NCBI RefSeq assembly: GCF_024490875.1
Contig: NZ_JACCLX010000007.1
Span: 1 to 64,000 of the forward strand
Source of the DNA: Methanocaldococcus sp.
GTDB taxonomy: Archaea > AGJL01 > Methanococci > Methanococcales > Methanocaldococcaceae
Direction: 5' to 3'
DNA: 64,000 nt
Made by a program: the position numbers and the translations under genes. Positions 36,928 through 50,600 of the stretch are shown here, in pieces. The notes under the pieces were generated by a model, which searched no databases, was not told where the DNA came from, and saw only the letters and a program-made list of their open reading frames with translations. Position 1 is the stretch's first letter, and each line of letters begins with the position of its first letter.

Positions 36928-37329
36928 ATGGAAATTAGGATATATATTCCAAAAGAAAATGAAAAGGGGGAGTTTTACAGAAGATTGCTTATAATATCAA
37001 ACAATGAAATAAAGTATAATTTAAAAATTGGTTTTTTAAGTTATTCAAATATTGATTTACCAGAGGAACTATACGAATCTTTAGTATTAATCCATAATTG
37101 TGGTAGAGCCTATTTATTAAACTTTGGAGACATATCTGAGGATGAGGAGTTAATAAGATTAATTGTAAAGGAAGTAATAAATGAAATGGCTCCACTTAGT
37201 GATTTTTTAGAAAGTCCAGCATTGTTTGTATTTCTAAATGAAGACCAAAAAATAGACTTAGATAATTTAGACTCTGAATTAAAAATAACTTTATATTATT
37301 TCATGTTTTTCATAGGAATGAAAGATTAA
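36928..37329 (+). CDS. Unrecognised 133-residue acidic protein
   Basis: A cytosolic-looking protein (MEIRIYIPKENEKGEFYRR) with alternating strands in the first half and acidic helices later (DISEDEELIRLIVKEV). The ATG at 36928 follows GAGGTGGG by five bases. A TTG 15 bases upstream is inside that ribosome site. No motif allows a functional guess. It closes the run of small accessory genes ahead of the McrBC genes. Confidence 0.65.
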   Translation: MEIRIYIPKENEKGEFYRRLLIISNNEIKYNLKIGFLSYSNIDLPEELYESLVLIHNCGRAYLLNFGDISEDEELIRLIVKEVINEMAPLSDFLESPALFVFLNEDQKIDLDNLDSELKITLYYFMFFIGMKD

Positions 37330-37418
37330 ATCCCACAAAAATAGAAATTGTTGAGTTTGAATTATAGTTAAAAATAATACCGTTGAAAATTTTATTATAA
37401 CAACATATAGGTGATAAA

Positions 37419-40026
37419 GTGATAGTCATTCAAAAATCAGATCTTTCTTATGAAGACCTTGACAAATTTTTAAAAAGTATAAAATATTTAGAAAATAATA
37501 TCCGAGAAAATCCTGATAAGTTCAATATGGAGTTAAATAATGAATTGAGAGAGATTTACCATATACTATATTTAGTTAAAAAGCAGAATCCTCATATTAA
37601 CTTAAAATCTGAAATTAATAAAATATTAAACAATCCAAATTATGATGGAATTATAGGATATTTCATCCATAATAATAAAGCTATATTTTATGTAAAATAT
37701 GGAGATAAAATTTACATTCCACACTATAATGTCATATTTTTAGCATCAATGTTTTTAGAACATAATGTTAGTGTTGATAATGTCAAATTAAGTATCGCTA
37801 AAGAACAGCGCGGTACATTATACATAAGAGTTATTTCTCCAGAACTCAAAAAAAGGAATTTTTATTATTTATTTAATGGAAAATATACTGTAGATGATAA
37901 TGGCTACTTAATGGATGGACCTAGAAAAAAAGTTAAAAGTTTTTTAAATATTAAAATTCTGGGAATGGAAAATAACGACTCTATTATAAACAATAGTGAG
38001 GAAAACTCAAATCCTATAGGAATCGTTGCAAAACTTGCATGGTCATTTAATAGGTGGGAAGGATTAAGTCCAGATTTAAAGGAATTTAAGTTTAGAGATA
38101 GATATGGTTTTGAATTTGTAAAGAAATGGGGATATGCCCATGAATTTTGGAACTTTAATGAAGATTTTAATTCAAAGTATTATTATGGCTGTATGACAGG
38201 GAAAGTAAATAATTTTAGAGAAGGTCTAATTATATTCATATCAAAAAATATTGAAGATGGTAAGTGGTATTTTGTTGGATTATATGGTAAAGGCAAATAT
38301 TTAGAAACTCCTAAGGATACTGGAATAAAAATGTCAGATTTACTTCCAGAAAAAATAATAGAACATAATTAAAAATAATATTGAAAAGGCTGAAGGTAAT
38401 GAAAAAGAATATCTTGAAAGAGTGCTGAGTGGTGAGGAAACATATAAAGTAAAAATATGTGGGGAAAAGGAGTATTCTACAGTTTTTGATGAGGAAGGAT
38501 ATGTAGAAGTTCCTAACGATAGAATTTCAGTAGGAATGGCTGGATTTTCATACATTGGGGAAAATAATAATATAAAACCAGAAACAATAAAAGAAATTTT
38601 AATTAAAGCAAAAAATAAACATGAAGAATTATTAAAAAATGAAAATATAGATGAAAATAGAAAAAAAGAGTTAAAGGAAATTATTGAAAAGATAGATAAG
38701 GTTTTAAAATTATATTTTGGGGGTGATACTATTATAGACAAAATTTTAGATAAAAAAGGACAAATTATTCTTTATGGAGTTCCAGGAACTGGAAAAACAT
38801 ACTTAGCAAGGAAATATGTTGAAGAAAAAACTAACGATAATAAAAATAAATATGGATTCATTACATTTCATCAATCTTATTCCTATGAAGATTTTATTGA
38901 AGGCTTTAGACCAAAAACTAAGGATAATGGAAATGGTAATAATATCATTTATGAAGTTGAGGACGGGATATTTAAGAGAATGTGTATTTTGGCTATTTGG
39001 GAAGTTCTAAAGAAAAAAGAATACAATGAAAATATAATTGTCAGTAATATTGATTTTAGCACATTAATTGAAAAATTCAAAGAAAAATATCCTGTAGGAA
39101 GTACATTAAAAACAAAAACTGGAAAAGAGTTTGAAATATGTAGATATACTGATGCTACCATTTATGTAAAACCACTTAATGGAAATAATGAACAGGACCT
39201 ATCAATTTTAATTAATAAATTAAAGGAATTTTACAATAATAATCCCAACATAAAAAAACCTTCAGATATTAAATTTGCTCATCCATCATACTACTATGCA
39301 ATCTTAGAAGAATTAAGACAAATAGAGAATGAATTAAAAAATACTAAAAATGAAAACTTAACATACGACCAAATAAAACAAAAAGTAATCGAAGCTATTA
39401 AAAATAAATCTCTAACAAAAGAAGACTTTGAAAATGCACCAAAATACTACCTAATAATTGATGAAATAAACAGAGGAAACATATCAAACATTTTAGGAGA
39501 GTTAATCACACTTTTAGAAAAAGATAAAAGATTAGGGGAAGAGAACGAAATAATTACAACTTTACCATACTCAAAAGAGCCGTTTGCTGTTCCACCAAAC
39601 TTATACATAATTGGAACGATGAATACAGCAGATAGGAGTATTGCATTATTAGATATTGCTTTAAGAAGGAGATTTGGATTTATAGAAATTGAGCCAGATT
39701 ATGATGTCTTGAATGACAAAAATATTGATGAAATTAACTTAGCAGAGTTATTAAAAGCTTTAAATGATAAAATTGTTAAATTAAAAGATAGAGACCACAG
39801 AATAGGACATTCATATTTCTTAAATGTAAATAATAAAGATAATTTATGGTTTGTTTGGTATCATGAAATAATCCCATTGTTAGAAGAATACTTCTATGGG
39901 GACTTTGATAGTTTAAAAAAAGTTCTTGGAGAGAAATTTGTAGATGTTGATAATTGTGAAATTAAAAAACTTGAAGGAGATGAGTTTATCAATGCATTAA
40001 AAGAAATTATCCAAAATAACCAATAA
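37419..40026 (+). pseudogene. mcrB: McrB-type AAA+ restriction GTPase, probably frameshifted
   Basis: The first open frame (37419-38372, GTG start after GGTGAT) gives a 317-residue N-terminal domain of a kind found before McrB motors (SFNRWEGLSPDLKEF, WYFVGLYGKGKYL). A second frame, open from 38359 to 40026, carries the motor: Walker A LYGVPGTGKTYL, Walker B YYLIIDEINRGNISNI and the McrB signature GTMNTADRSIALLDIALRRRF. No ribosome site precedes any start codon of the second frame, so one gene with a +1 shift near 38360-38375 is the simplest reading. If the parts are made separately, the motor would begin near GTG 38422. McrB powers modification-dependent cleavage with McrC. Confidence 0.7.
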
Positions 40027-40036
40027 GGGGAGGGGA

Positions 40037-41398
40037 ATGAATAATACACTTACTTTTTATGAACATCAATCCATAAACTTTGAAGACTTGAAAGAAAAAT
40101 TAAATTTGAGTAAAAATAAGATTGTAGAACTATTTAAAACAATTAATAGAAAAAATAAATCAATTGTAAAAGATAATGAATATGAAGAGAATGAATATGA
40201 CAGTATTTTTAGAATTTATTATAATGAAATAAAAGCTAAACACTATGTTGGATTTGTAGCAGTTGATAACAAAGTTATCCAAATTCTACCAAAAGTTTTT
40301 AAAAATGAGGATTACTCTGACATAGAAAAAATCCTCGCCTTTGTAAAAATGATGAACTATGCATATAACTTAAACATCAAAGAGCAGGAATTGGCAAAAG
40401 TAAAAAATGAGGAATCAAAAACAACAATATTAGAAGTTTTTATTTATCTCTTTGCTTATTCATTGTTAAAAGAAATTGGGAGGGGATTTTATAGGGAGTA
40501 TGTGAGAGTTAGAGAAGAGAAAAAATTCTTAAAAGGGAAGTTATTGATAGATAAGCAAATAAGAAAACTTCCTCATCAAAGGCATAAATTTTCCATAGAA
40601 TATCATGTATTCACTGAAAACAATCTTCTAAATCAAATATTTTACTACACAACCTACATTTCAATGAAAAAAACAAAATGGCAAATAAATAAAAAACTCC
40701 TAAGTGAGTTAATGTTAATTTTTGATGGTATTAACTTAAGAAAAATAACTATTCATGATTTTAAGAAAGTGCATTTTATTCGACTGAATGAGAGGTTTAA
40801 AAAACCATTCAATTTAGCCAAAATAATCTTATCAACATTTGGAGAAGTTGAAGGAGAAGATGCGGTTGGATTCTTTGTAGATATGAACGATTTGTTTGAG
40901 AAGTTTATTTGTTCAATATTATCAAAGAATTTAGACTTTGAAATTAGATATCAAGATAGTTTTGATTTATTTAAAAAAGAAACATTAAAAGGATTAAAAA
41001 ATATACAACAAAAACCAGATTATGTTATTTATAAAAACAATAAACCATTGTTAGTTTTAGATGCAAAATATAAGGAAATTAAAAAAGAAAATGGAAAAAT
41101 AGACTTATCATCTGATATACTAAGGCAAGTTTATACTTATGCAAAATACTACTCTACAAATGATAAAAATGTCAATGCTGTCCTAATCTTCCCAAAATAT
41201 AAAAACTATAATAGTTTTAGAAGAGAAAATCCAATAATTGGTGAGGCTACATTCTTTGATAATGAGATAAAACTCTATGTATTAACTTACGATATGGAAA
41301 AGTTGATTACTGGGGATGGGATTGATGAGGAGTTTATAAATTGTCTTAATACACTAATAAATGAACAAAATTATTTAATTAATTTATCCAATATTTAA
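40037..41398 (+). CDS. mcrC: McrC, nuclease subunit of modification-dependent restriction
   Basis: A 453-residue protein. The N-terminal part has the McrC pattern (YNEIKAKHYVGFVAVDNKVIQILPKVF and YREYVRVREEKKFLKGKL). The C-terminal PD-(D/E)xK nuclease is visible as QQKPDYVIYKNNKPLLVLDAKYKEIK, with the aspartate and D-A-K core. GGGGAGGGG precedes the ATG. It is ten bases after mcrB and looks intact, but without a whole McrB it could not cleave DNA in the usual way. Confidence 0.9.
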   Translation: MNNTLTFYEHQSINFEDLKEKLNLSKNKIVELFKTINRKNKSIVKDNEYEENEYDSIFRIYYNEIKAKHYVGFVAVDNKVIQILPKVFKNEDYSDIEKILAFVKMMNYAYNLNIKEQELAKVKNEESKTTILEVFIYLFAYSLLKEIGRGFYREYVRVREEKKFLKGKLLIDKQIRKLPHQRHKFSIEYHVFTENNLLNQIFYYTTYISMKKTKWQINKKLLSELMLIFDGINLRKITIHDFKKVHFIRLNERFKKPFNLAKIILSTFGEVEGEDAVGFFVDMNDLFEKFICSILSKNLDFEIRYQDSFDLFKKETLKGLKNIQQKPDYVIYKNNKPLLVLDAKYKEIKKENGKIDLSSDILRQVYTYAKYYSTNDKNVNAVLIFPKYKNYNSFRRENPIIGEATFFDNEIKLYVLTYDMEKLITGDGIDEEFINCLNTLINEQNYLINLSNI

Positions 41399-41412
41399 AT
41401 TGGTGGGGGATT

Positions 41413-44400
41413 ATGGAATTAAGAGTTAGAGATATGAGTAGGTTTAGGGAAGATTGGATAAAAAATAGCATACTTGGAAAAAGGCTTTCAGAAAAAGATT
41501 ATGATGAAGTGTCAAAGAATATAAGAGAATTTTTTCATATAGTTCATGGTGATAAAAGTAATATTGAAAGTTTTCTAAATAAAGAAATAAATTTAACTGG
41601 AGACTACCAAATAATCTATGAATTAATGCAAAATGCTGAGGATGCAGATGCAGATAAATTACTTGTGTATTATAATGATAAATATCTTCTTTTTGTTAAT
41701 AATGGAGAACCATTTTCAGATAGAAATATAAAATCAATATGTAATGTTGGGCAATCAACTAAAAGTTCTAATAATGAAAATAGTTTAATTAAACATAGAA
41801 AATATATTGGAAAGTTTGGAATTGGTTTCAAACTTGTATATCATTTATTGGGAGGAGTAGAACAAATAATGAAATATAAAGCACCAATAATTTTTAGTTG
41901 GGGTGATAAAAAAGAAATAGAAGATTTTTTAAATTGTGATAGTTTTGAATCTGCAGATGTTGAACATCCTGTATTGTTTAAGCCAATTTTAACGGCTGTT
42001 CCAGTAGGAATTAACGAAAAAGTTTATGATTTAGATGGAAATGAAAGAATATTATTTGAAGAAAAAGAAATTATTGAATTGAAAAAATTCATAGAAGAAA
42101 TGAATATTAATGATACATTAAAAAATTTTGAAAGAGGTAGTTTATTTTTCTTGGAATTAATAAATAAAGATAATTTTGAGGAAAATTTAAAGAAACAAAT
42201 AAATGAGATAGAAAATTCATTAATATTCTTAAGTAGCTTAAGGAAAGTAATAATAAATGGAATATCTTTTAAAAAACCAGAAGAAAATATAAAACACATA
42301 ATATTAAAAGAAAACAAAGAAAATAATGAAAAAGAGATTGTTTTTGCATACAGTCCATTTAACGATATTTTAAAAGATAGACCAAACTTTTATTGTTATT
42401 TCCCTATTGCAGATGAAAAACATGGATTAAACTTTATAATTAACTCTTCAAAATTTAAAATTGAAACATCAAGAAGGAAATTAAAAGGAAGTGGTAAAGA
42501 TAATATAAATATTAATATCCTTAAAGAATCTGTTAAATTAATAAAAAATAAATTGGAAGAAATAAAAGAAATTACTAAAAGAACTAAAAATATCAAAGAA
42601 TTTGAAGAGTTATTTTATGCAATATTAAGTAGTGATGAACCAAAAGATGAAAATGTCAAAAAGTTCGTGTATGATGAGTTAATGAGTTATATTAGTGAAA
42701 ATATCCCTTGTAAAGATAAAAATGGAGATATTTTATTTGAAAATAAAGATAAAGTTATAATTAAAAATACTGAGCTTAATATACATCCAAAAGATTTTGG
42801 AATTAATAAATATTGGCTATATGTTGATAATAAAAAACTTGAAAAACTTATTAGGAGTAAAAAATTCAAAAATAAAAAGTTTTTAAAAAATTATTCTATC
42901 GTTAGTTTATTGAAGGATAGTGAAGCAGATTTTGAGAAGATTAATGAATGGATTAAAAATCTTGATTATAGTATTTATCTTAAATTTCTTAATGAACTAA
43001 TCGAGAATTGGAGCGAAAATGATGAATTTTTAGACAAAATAAGAAAGTTAAAGTTTATATTAACAGAATCTGAAAATTTTGTATGTTTGGATGAGGGCGT
43101 ATATTTCCCTGTTAAAGATAGCGAAAATCTTAAAATTGAAAGATTTAATTTTATTAATAAAAGATTGTTGAAAGATGATAAAATCAAAAAATTCTTTGAA
43201 GAAAAACTTAAAATTAAAGAATTAAATGAAAAGATTATAATTTTAGAGGGAATTTTGCTAAAATATGAAAATGAAGTACCAGATGTTAGTTATGAAGAAA
43301 ATATTGAAGATTTAAGATATATTAAAGAAAATTTAAATAAGTTGAAAGGAAGTGAGAAAAAAGAGGTTTTGGATAAAATAAAAGAAAGTTATATTATTCA
43401 AGTTAGGGATAAAGATGGAAATATTAAATTTTCAAAACCTATAAATGCTTATATTCTAAAAAAGTATAGTGGCGATGATTCACTTGAAGTGTATTTTACT
43501 GGATATCCGCTGATTTCGTAATTGAAAATTATTTAGATAATGAAAAAGAAAGAAAAGAATGGTTCAAATTTTTAAAAGAGATTGGATGTAATGATAAACC
43601 AATTTTGAAGTATAAAATATGGGTTTGTGAAAAAAGGGGTTGTTGTTACGATTATAACTATATAATTAAAATGGAAACAGAAAAAAACCAATTTAGTGAA
43701 GTTATATATATTAGTAGTGAATGGGGCATAATACCTTTAATTGAATCTAGATTAAAAAGAAGATTATATGGAGATGAATATTCCAACCATTGTTATATTT
43801 TATGTGATTGGGAAATTGAAGGTCTTGAAAATGCATTAAATAATATAAAAAATGGACAAAATGCTTTTGAAATTTCTAAAAGTATATGGAAGTTTTTAAA
43901 AGACATTACATTAGAAAATGAAAATACATTAGAAAATGAAAAATTAAAGGGAATGTATCATTGGTTTTATCGTGGTCATAAAACAAAATCTTTTGATAGT
44001 TATATTTACACACTACTTAAAGAATCTGAATGGTTATATGATGAAAATAGAGTATTTAGGAAACCTACTGAGTTATTCTATCCAACAAATGAAAATAAAG
44101 AACTATTGGGAGATAATGTTAATTATCTACATTCAGATTTTGTTGATGAATATTCAAAATCCATTGCAGAAATTGTAGGAATTAAAATAAATGCTAATAT
44201 TTATGATATTTTGGACTATCTTAAAGGTTTAAGCGGAAATGATGTAGAATTCAATAAAATACTTAAAATTTATAAGTTTATTTATTCTGAAATCATAAAA
44301 AATAATAATATAGAGAAAGTAAAAGATTATTTCTCAAAGTATCCATTAATATATATCCCAAAATCCAAAAAATGGAGAAAAATTGATGAAGTATTTTGGG

Positions 44401-47400
44401 AAGATGAAAGCATTGTATTTGAAGATCTAAAAGACTATTTAGTCAAATACTATAAGGATGAAGAAATGAAACTATTCTTTGAAAAAATTGGAGTTAAAGT
44501 AAAAGCAAACATATCTGATTATATTAACGCTATAATAGATATTAGTGAGAATGTAGAAGCAATAAATGACAAAATTAAAAAAAGGATTCAAAGATTGTAT
44601 AAAAAAATTTGGGATGATTTAAAATTAGATGAAAACTTATGGATAGAGTATGAATCTGAACTCAATAAATTAAAAAATGGGCGATATTGGCTTGCTAATA
44701 AAAATGGGGAGTATAAATTTTATTATATTAATGAAATTGTTATAAACGACCATAAACATTATTATGAATTATTTAAAGACAAAGTACCATTTTGGGAATT
44801 TAATAAAGAATTTACAAAAGAATTTGGTGCGGAAAGTTTATCTGAGAGTATAAAAATATCGATAAAATATGGAAATAAAGAAAAGGAATTGAGTGTATGG
44901 ACTAACAAACTTAATGAAATCATGCCTGAGATTATAAAATTTATATTATCAAAAAATGAAGAAGATGAGGAACTTGAGGATATTCTTAAAAAACTACCAA
45001 AAATAAAGATTTGGAAAACTGATAAAATATTTGCAGAATATGAAATTAAAAATAAAACTGCTAATGATGAAATTGAAAGTTATTTAGACTTAGAAAATAG
45101 AACCCTTTATGTTTCAAGTGTTGAAGATATACCTGATTTAATTGGCGATGCTTTTGAAGAATACTTTATGAAATATAAAATTAATAATTTGAGAGAATTC
45201 ATAAAAGATTTAATGATTACAAAAAATAAAGAAAAAATATTAAAAAAATGGTGTAAAAGAGGCATTAACTTTGATATTGATGTTAAAAAATATTTTGAAA
45301 TAACTGATTATGAGGATACTAATGAAGAAAATGCCATTAATAACAATATTGACACTAATTTAAATGAAATAAATAAAGAAGATGAATCTAAAAATATCGA
45401 AAAAATTGAAGAAAGTAACAAAATAGATAATGGTAAGATAAAAGAATACGATAAGACTAATGAAATAAAAACAGATGACAAAAAGGATAATGATATAACT
45501 GAAATAAAAGATTTAGGAGATAATAAAAACAATCATGAAGGTATAAAACCTGATATTGGTGGATCTAATAAAATTTATAAAGAATATGATAATTATGATA
45601 AATTAATATCTAAAAGGAATGAAAAAATAAAGAAAACAGAAAGTTTAAAAGATAAAAAAAGATTAAAAAATAAAATTTCTGATAAGAAACAAAAAAGAGA
45701 AGAAAATTATATAAAAGATGATACAAACAGTGTCGAATGTTTAAAAAGCAATTATGAATGTAGAAAAATTACAAAAATACAAAAACCAATAAAATACTAT
45801 GAGAATGAGAGAAATGATTACATAAATAAATTAATAGAAAAATTAAATGAAACATTGGAAGAATTTTATTCATCAGAACCATATTCAGTAGATTGGTTTA
45901 AAAAACTTATAGAAATTGAATTAATGATGTCAAAAAGAAAATTTGTAAGTAATACATTAAAAATAACTTTCTATAAAGTTAAAAAAATATCTAACTATTT
46001 ATTGGAATTATCATTGTCAAATAAACCTGTCCCACAATTTATTGAGGATTTACCAAACATTAGAATTTATGATGAAAATAATAACCTAATTGAATTCTCT
46101 GCAATTTCAGTTGATAAAAACAAAGTAAGAATTAAAGTTAAATCAATTACCAGAGAACCCAAGAAAATAACCATTGAAATTGGGGATTTAAGCTATTTAT
46201 TAGAAACATTAAAAGAAATATATGATTCGTTATCTTATAATATTAAAGGAGAAATATTAAATAAACTTAACAAAATAAAAATCATATATGGACCACCGGG
46301 GACGGGGAAAACAACAAAAATTGTTGAAGATATTTTAAAAATTGAAGATTTAAAAAATAAGAAAATATTATTCCTTGCACCAACAAATAAAGCAGTGGAT
46401 GTATTTGTCCAGAAGATTAGAGATGTTTCCGAAGGAAAAATTGAACATTTAAAACAATATCAAAATAAAGCAGAAGAATTAATTAATAACAAATTGGTTG
46501 TAAGATACAAATCAACTTCAAATGAAAAAATTGAAGATTTAGCAAGTGAGAATATAAACAATGCAAGTATTGTAGCTACAACCATTGTAAAAATAAGTTA
46601 TGATGAAACATTACAGAATTACAATCCTAACATTTTAATTATTGATGAATGTTCAATGATTCCATTGCCTTATATAATATGTGCAATACTACATTATGAT
46701 AATGACAATTTAGAAAGTATATGGATTTCAGGAGACCCAAACCAAATACAACCAGTAGGGATGTCAGAATATTGGAGAGAATACAACATTTACAAAATGT
46801 TTAATGATTTATTGGAAATAGACATGCATAACATTACAGAAGATTATGAGACTCATTTTAGATGTGGCTATGTTAGATTAACAAAACAATATAGAAGCAT
46901 AACACCAATTGGAGAATTGTTTAGTAGATACACATATAATGGAATTCTAAAACACTATAGAGAATCTGAAAAACCAGATTACTTATCCAATATGACTAAT
47001 TCAAATATATGCGTCGTTAAGTGTGATATTAAAGAAGGTGAAAGGTTAAAAGATGTCTATAAAATTGAAAATTCACCAATAAATATTTACTCTGCAATAT
47101 TGGCAACAGAATTAGCCCTAAAGATAAAAGAAATATTTAAAAATCAAAGATTAAAAAAATCAATTGGTATAATTTCTCCATATAAATTTCAAAGCCATTT
47201 AATCGAAGGTTTAATTTCAAACCAAATAGAAGATGACGATATTGAAATTTATGCTTCAACTGTCCATAAATTCCAAGGAGAAGAGTGTGATATTATAATT
47301 GTTGTATTAAACCCACCAAATACTAACAATATTAACAATAATTCCCTTCTAAATAACAAAAACTTGCTAAATGTTGCCATTAGTAGGGCAAGAGACTATT

Positions 47401-47675
47401 TATTTATTCTACTCCCAAATGTCAATAACATTTCAGAAAATTTAATTAGATTGTATGGGTATATTAAACAGTTAGATGGTGGTGTTAAAATAATAGGTAG
47501 TGAAGAATTAGAAAAATCACTCCTCAATGGAAAAATAATAAAGAATATATCCTTTATTTCAACTCATGGAAAGATAAATACTTATGGAAAGGATATTGGT
47601 GTAAAATATGAAATAAAACTTGATGAAATAAATAATAAGAATCTAAATTCAATTGATGTATTTATTAATAAATGA
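41413..47675 (+). pseudogene. Giant GHKL ATPase (sacsin/NO VEIN-like) fused to SF1 helicase, one frameshift
   Basis: Read as one gene of about 2,087 codons. The first frame (41413-43521) has a GHKL ATPase: YELMQNAEDADADKL, NNGEPFSDRNIKSICNVGQS, KYIGKFGIGFK. At about 43500 the frame must slip by -1. The new frame reads ISADFVIENYLDNEKERKEW and continues to 47675. Later come a charged linker (codons from about 45300 to 45760) and an Upf1-like SF1 helicase with [11 protein letters not shown] near 46287, LIIDECSMIP, SGDPNQIQPV, TKQYRS, VHKFQGEECD and NVAISRARDY. It overlaps the next gene by four bases. Likely a DNA-acting defence protein linked to McrBC; the fusion is inferred. Confidence 0.7.
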
Positions 47676-50600
47676 ATAATGAAATTAAAATTACAATTTT
47701 TGGGAGGGGTAGTATGCATCTCACCACATTAATAGCATGGCATGATAGTGGATGGAATGGAAAAATCTGTAGAAATCCTGAAAAGAATAAATATTGTGAG
47801 AGTTTTAGACATATTAAAAAAGGAAAATTTGGATTGCAATATGGTAAAAATCCAATTGAAGAAATTAAATGCGAAAATAATGCTGGAAAAATAGCAAATG
47901 AAGTTGAATATAATGGTAAAAAATGGGACGCATGTGGTAATGAAATAAATTTATTCTATCAATACAAATTTAACAGCATGGTTTATGGATGGACTACAAT
48001 TAAAGAGGAAAATAATAAGAAAATTGATGTATTAAAAGATATTTTTTTAGATTACTGGTTTAATTTCTACTACAACGATGATGCATTATGCTTTTTGTAT
48101 TGTAGAGAAAACCCTGTTGTTGATGATAGATTTTTAGTAGCATGTGTTAAGCCAAAAGATAAAAAATTAGTAATTGAATGCTCAGTTAAAGATAATAATG
48201 GAAATTATCAAAAATATCTAATATCTATCGAAGATAAAGATTTTAATAAACTAAATGATGTTAATTTTTATAAATCACTCTTTAAAAATTTAAATTATGG
48301 AAAAATATATCCATATATCTCTATTGAATTTGATCCAGAGGATATTATATTTATCATCCCATACCAAGAACTGGGAGAATACTTTGGATATGAGAATATT
48401 CCTGAAGATTTAATATTAAATATTCCAAATGAAATGAAAAAATCATTTTTATATACCACAAACTTCCTACCAAATGAATTCTCATGTATTATCTTAGAAA
48501 AAGCGTTAGAAATTATAAAAAATATCAAAAATTTAATGGAAGAACATTAAGGGCTAAAAGGTAAGTTAAAAGAGTTTAGGAAGGTAGAAATTGAAAAATA
48601 TGAAGAAAGAATTAAAAAGCAATTAGATGAATTAAAAAAATTAAAATTTAAGTATCCTTCTCTACCTTCAGTTTTGAGATTTTGTGGAGTAGAAGATGCT
48701 ATTTCCATGTATATTGATGCAGTTAAAAATGGAAAAGAAGAGGAGATGTATAAGGAAGTTAAAGAATCTTTAGAAGAAAACAAACCTAACCCTAAGTGGA
48801 AAATTGATAGAAATGTTTTAAATAATTTTAATAAACTATCAAAGCCAGAACAGAATTTTTTAATAAACTATATCCCATACTATTCATTAACTAAATCACA
48901 AATTGAAGAAATTTTTAAACAGTATAATAAGAAAAAATTTATTAATATAAATAAAGTTTTAGAAAATCCATATTTACTTTATGAAGAGTTAAAGCCAAAA
49001 GAACAATTGTTTTTAGATATAAGCTTTTGGGAACTTGATAGTTGGGAAAAGAGAAGATTGAAAGATAATTTTGATATTACAAATAAGCATAGAATAAGAG
49101 CTTTACTTATTGCTATATTAAAAAAAGCGTTGTCTGATGGGTATACTGTTCTACCATTACCCCCAAATGATTTACCTTCTGTTAAAAAGGATTTGAAATA
49201 TTATTATAACGAAATAAACAAATATGTTCCTGAAGAAGTTAGATTTGATTTTGATAGATTTTTGGAGTTGATTGATGAACATATAGATTACATTAAAGAA
49301 AAAATTTGGATAGGAGAGACAACATTTAAAGATGAACTTGATAGACCCTATAACCTAAAATTATTTGCATTAAAAGATATTAGAGAAAAGGAAACGTATA
49401 TTGAAGATAGGATTAATGAAATGTTAGAAAAATCTTGGAATGTTGAAATCAGTGAAGAAGAGATAAAAGAAAAATTAAAAGATAAAAAACCTATTAATAT
49501 ACCTGAAGAGCTATATAAAAAAGCTCTTGAAGACCAAACAAATGCTATAAAATTATTATTAGAAAATGGATGCTCCATATTAACAGGTCCAGCAGGTACT
49601 GGAAAGACATCCGTTATTAGAGTGTTATTAGAGATTATCTGTGAGAAAGAAAAACCAAATAATATTGTAATTTTAACCCCCACAGGAAAAGCAGGAGTTA
49701 GAATTAAAAAGGCACTTGAAGATATTGCAGATAAGTATGAATGTATAAAAAGCCCAACAACAATTCATAGATTTATAAAAGAATGTGGTAGATTTGATTG
49801 GGAGTATAAGGAGTTTGAAATAACTACTAAAAAAGATGTAGATGTCTTAATAATAGATGAGGCATCAATAGTAGGAACTGAAATGCTTTACAATCTATTA
49901 AAATGTATAAATTTAGGGAAATTAAAAAGGATTATATTTATAGGGGATGTAAATCAACTTCCACCTGTAGAGCCAGGAAAACCATTCTTTGATTTATATC
50001 AATACTTAAAAAGAAAAGAAAATAAAGATAAACAATACATTGCTGAACTTAAAATTTGTTTAAGAGCAGAGTCAAAGAGAATAGTTGAATTCTCTGAATT
50101 ATTCTTAAATGTTAACAAAGAGAGCAAATACAAAATTATTAAGGAATTAAAATTATCTGAGGAGGTAATGAGTGGATTTACAAAATATTCCCTTAAAGAT
50201 GAAAATGGAATAGAGAGAATAATTGTTTTAGTTTGGAAAGATAATCCACAAAAGGCATTAGAATATGCCATTGATGAAATAATAAAAGATAATAATGGAA
50301 ATCCAGAGAATTATAGGGATTTCTTTAAATGTTTTGTATATGATGATAAGGTTCAAATTTTAACTTACACAAAAAATAGAGGTTTCTTAAGTTCTTATTG
50401 GATTAATCAGTGGATTAGAGATGATTCAAAATATATAAATGAATCTATTAGAAATAATTTTATAAGGTTTAAATTTACTTGTGGTTGGGGCTATGCTGAC
50501 AAAGTAATACAAACAGAGAATATTTGGAATTTAGATGTTTGGGATTATAAAAGAAACAAACCTATATACAATCATGGAGTTTTTAATGGAATGATGGGAT

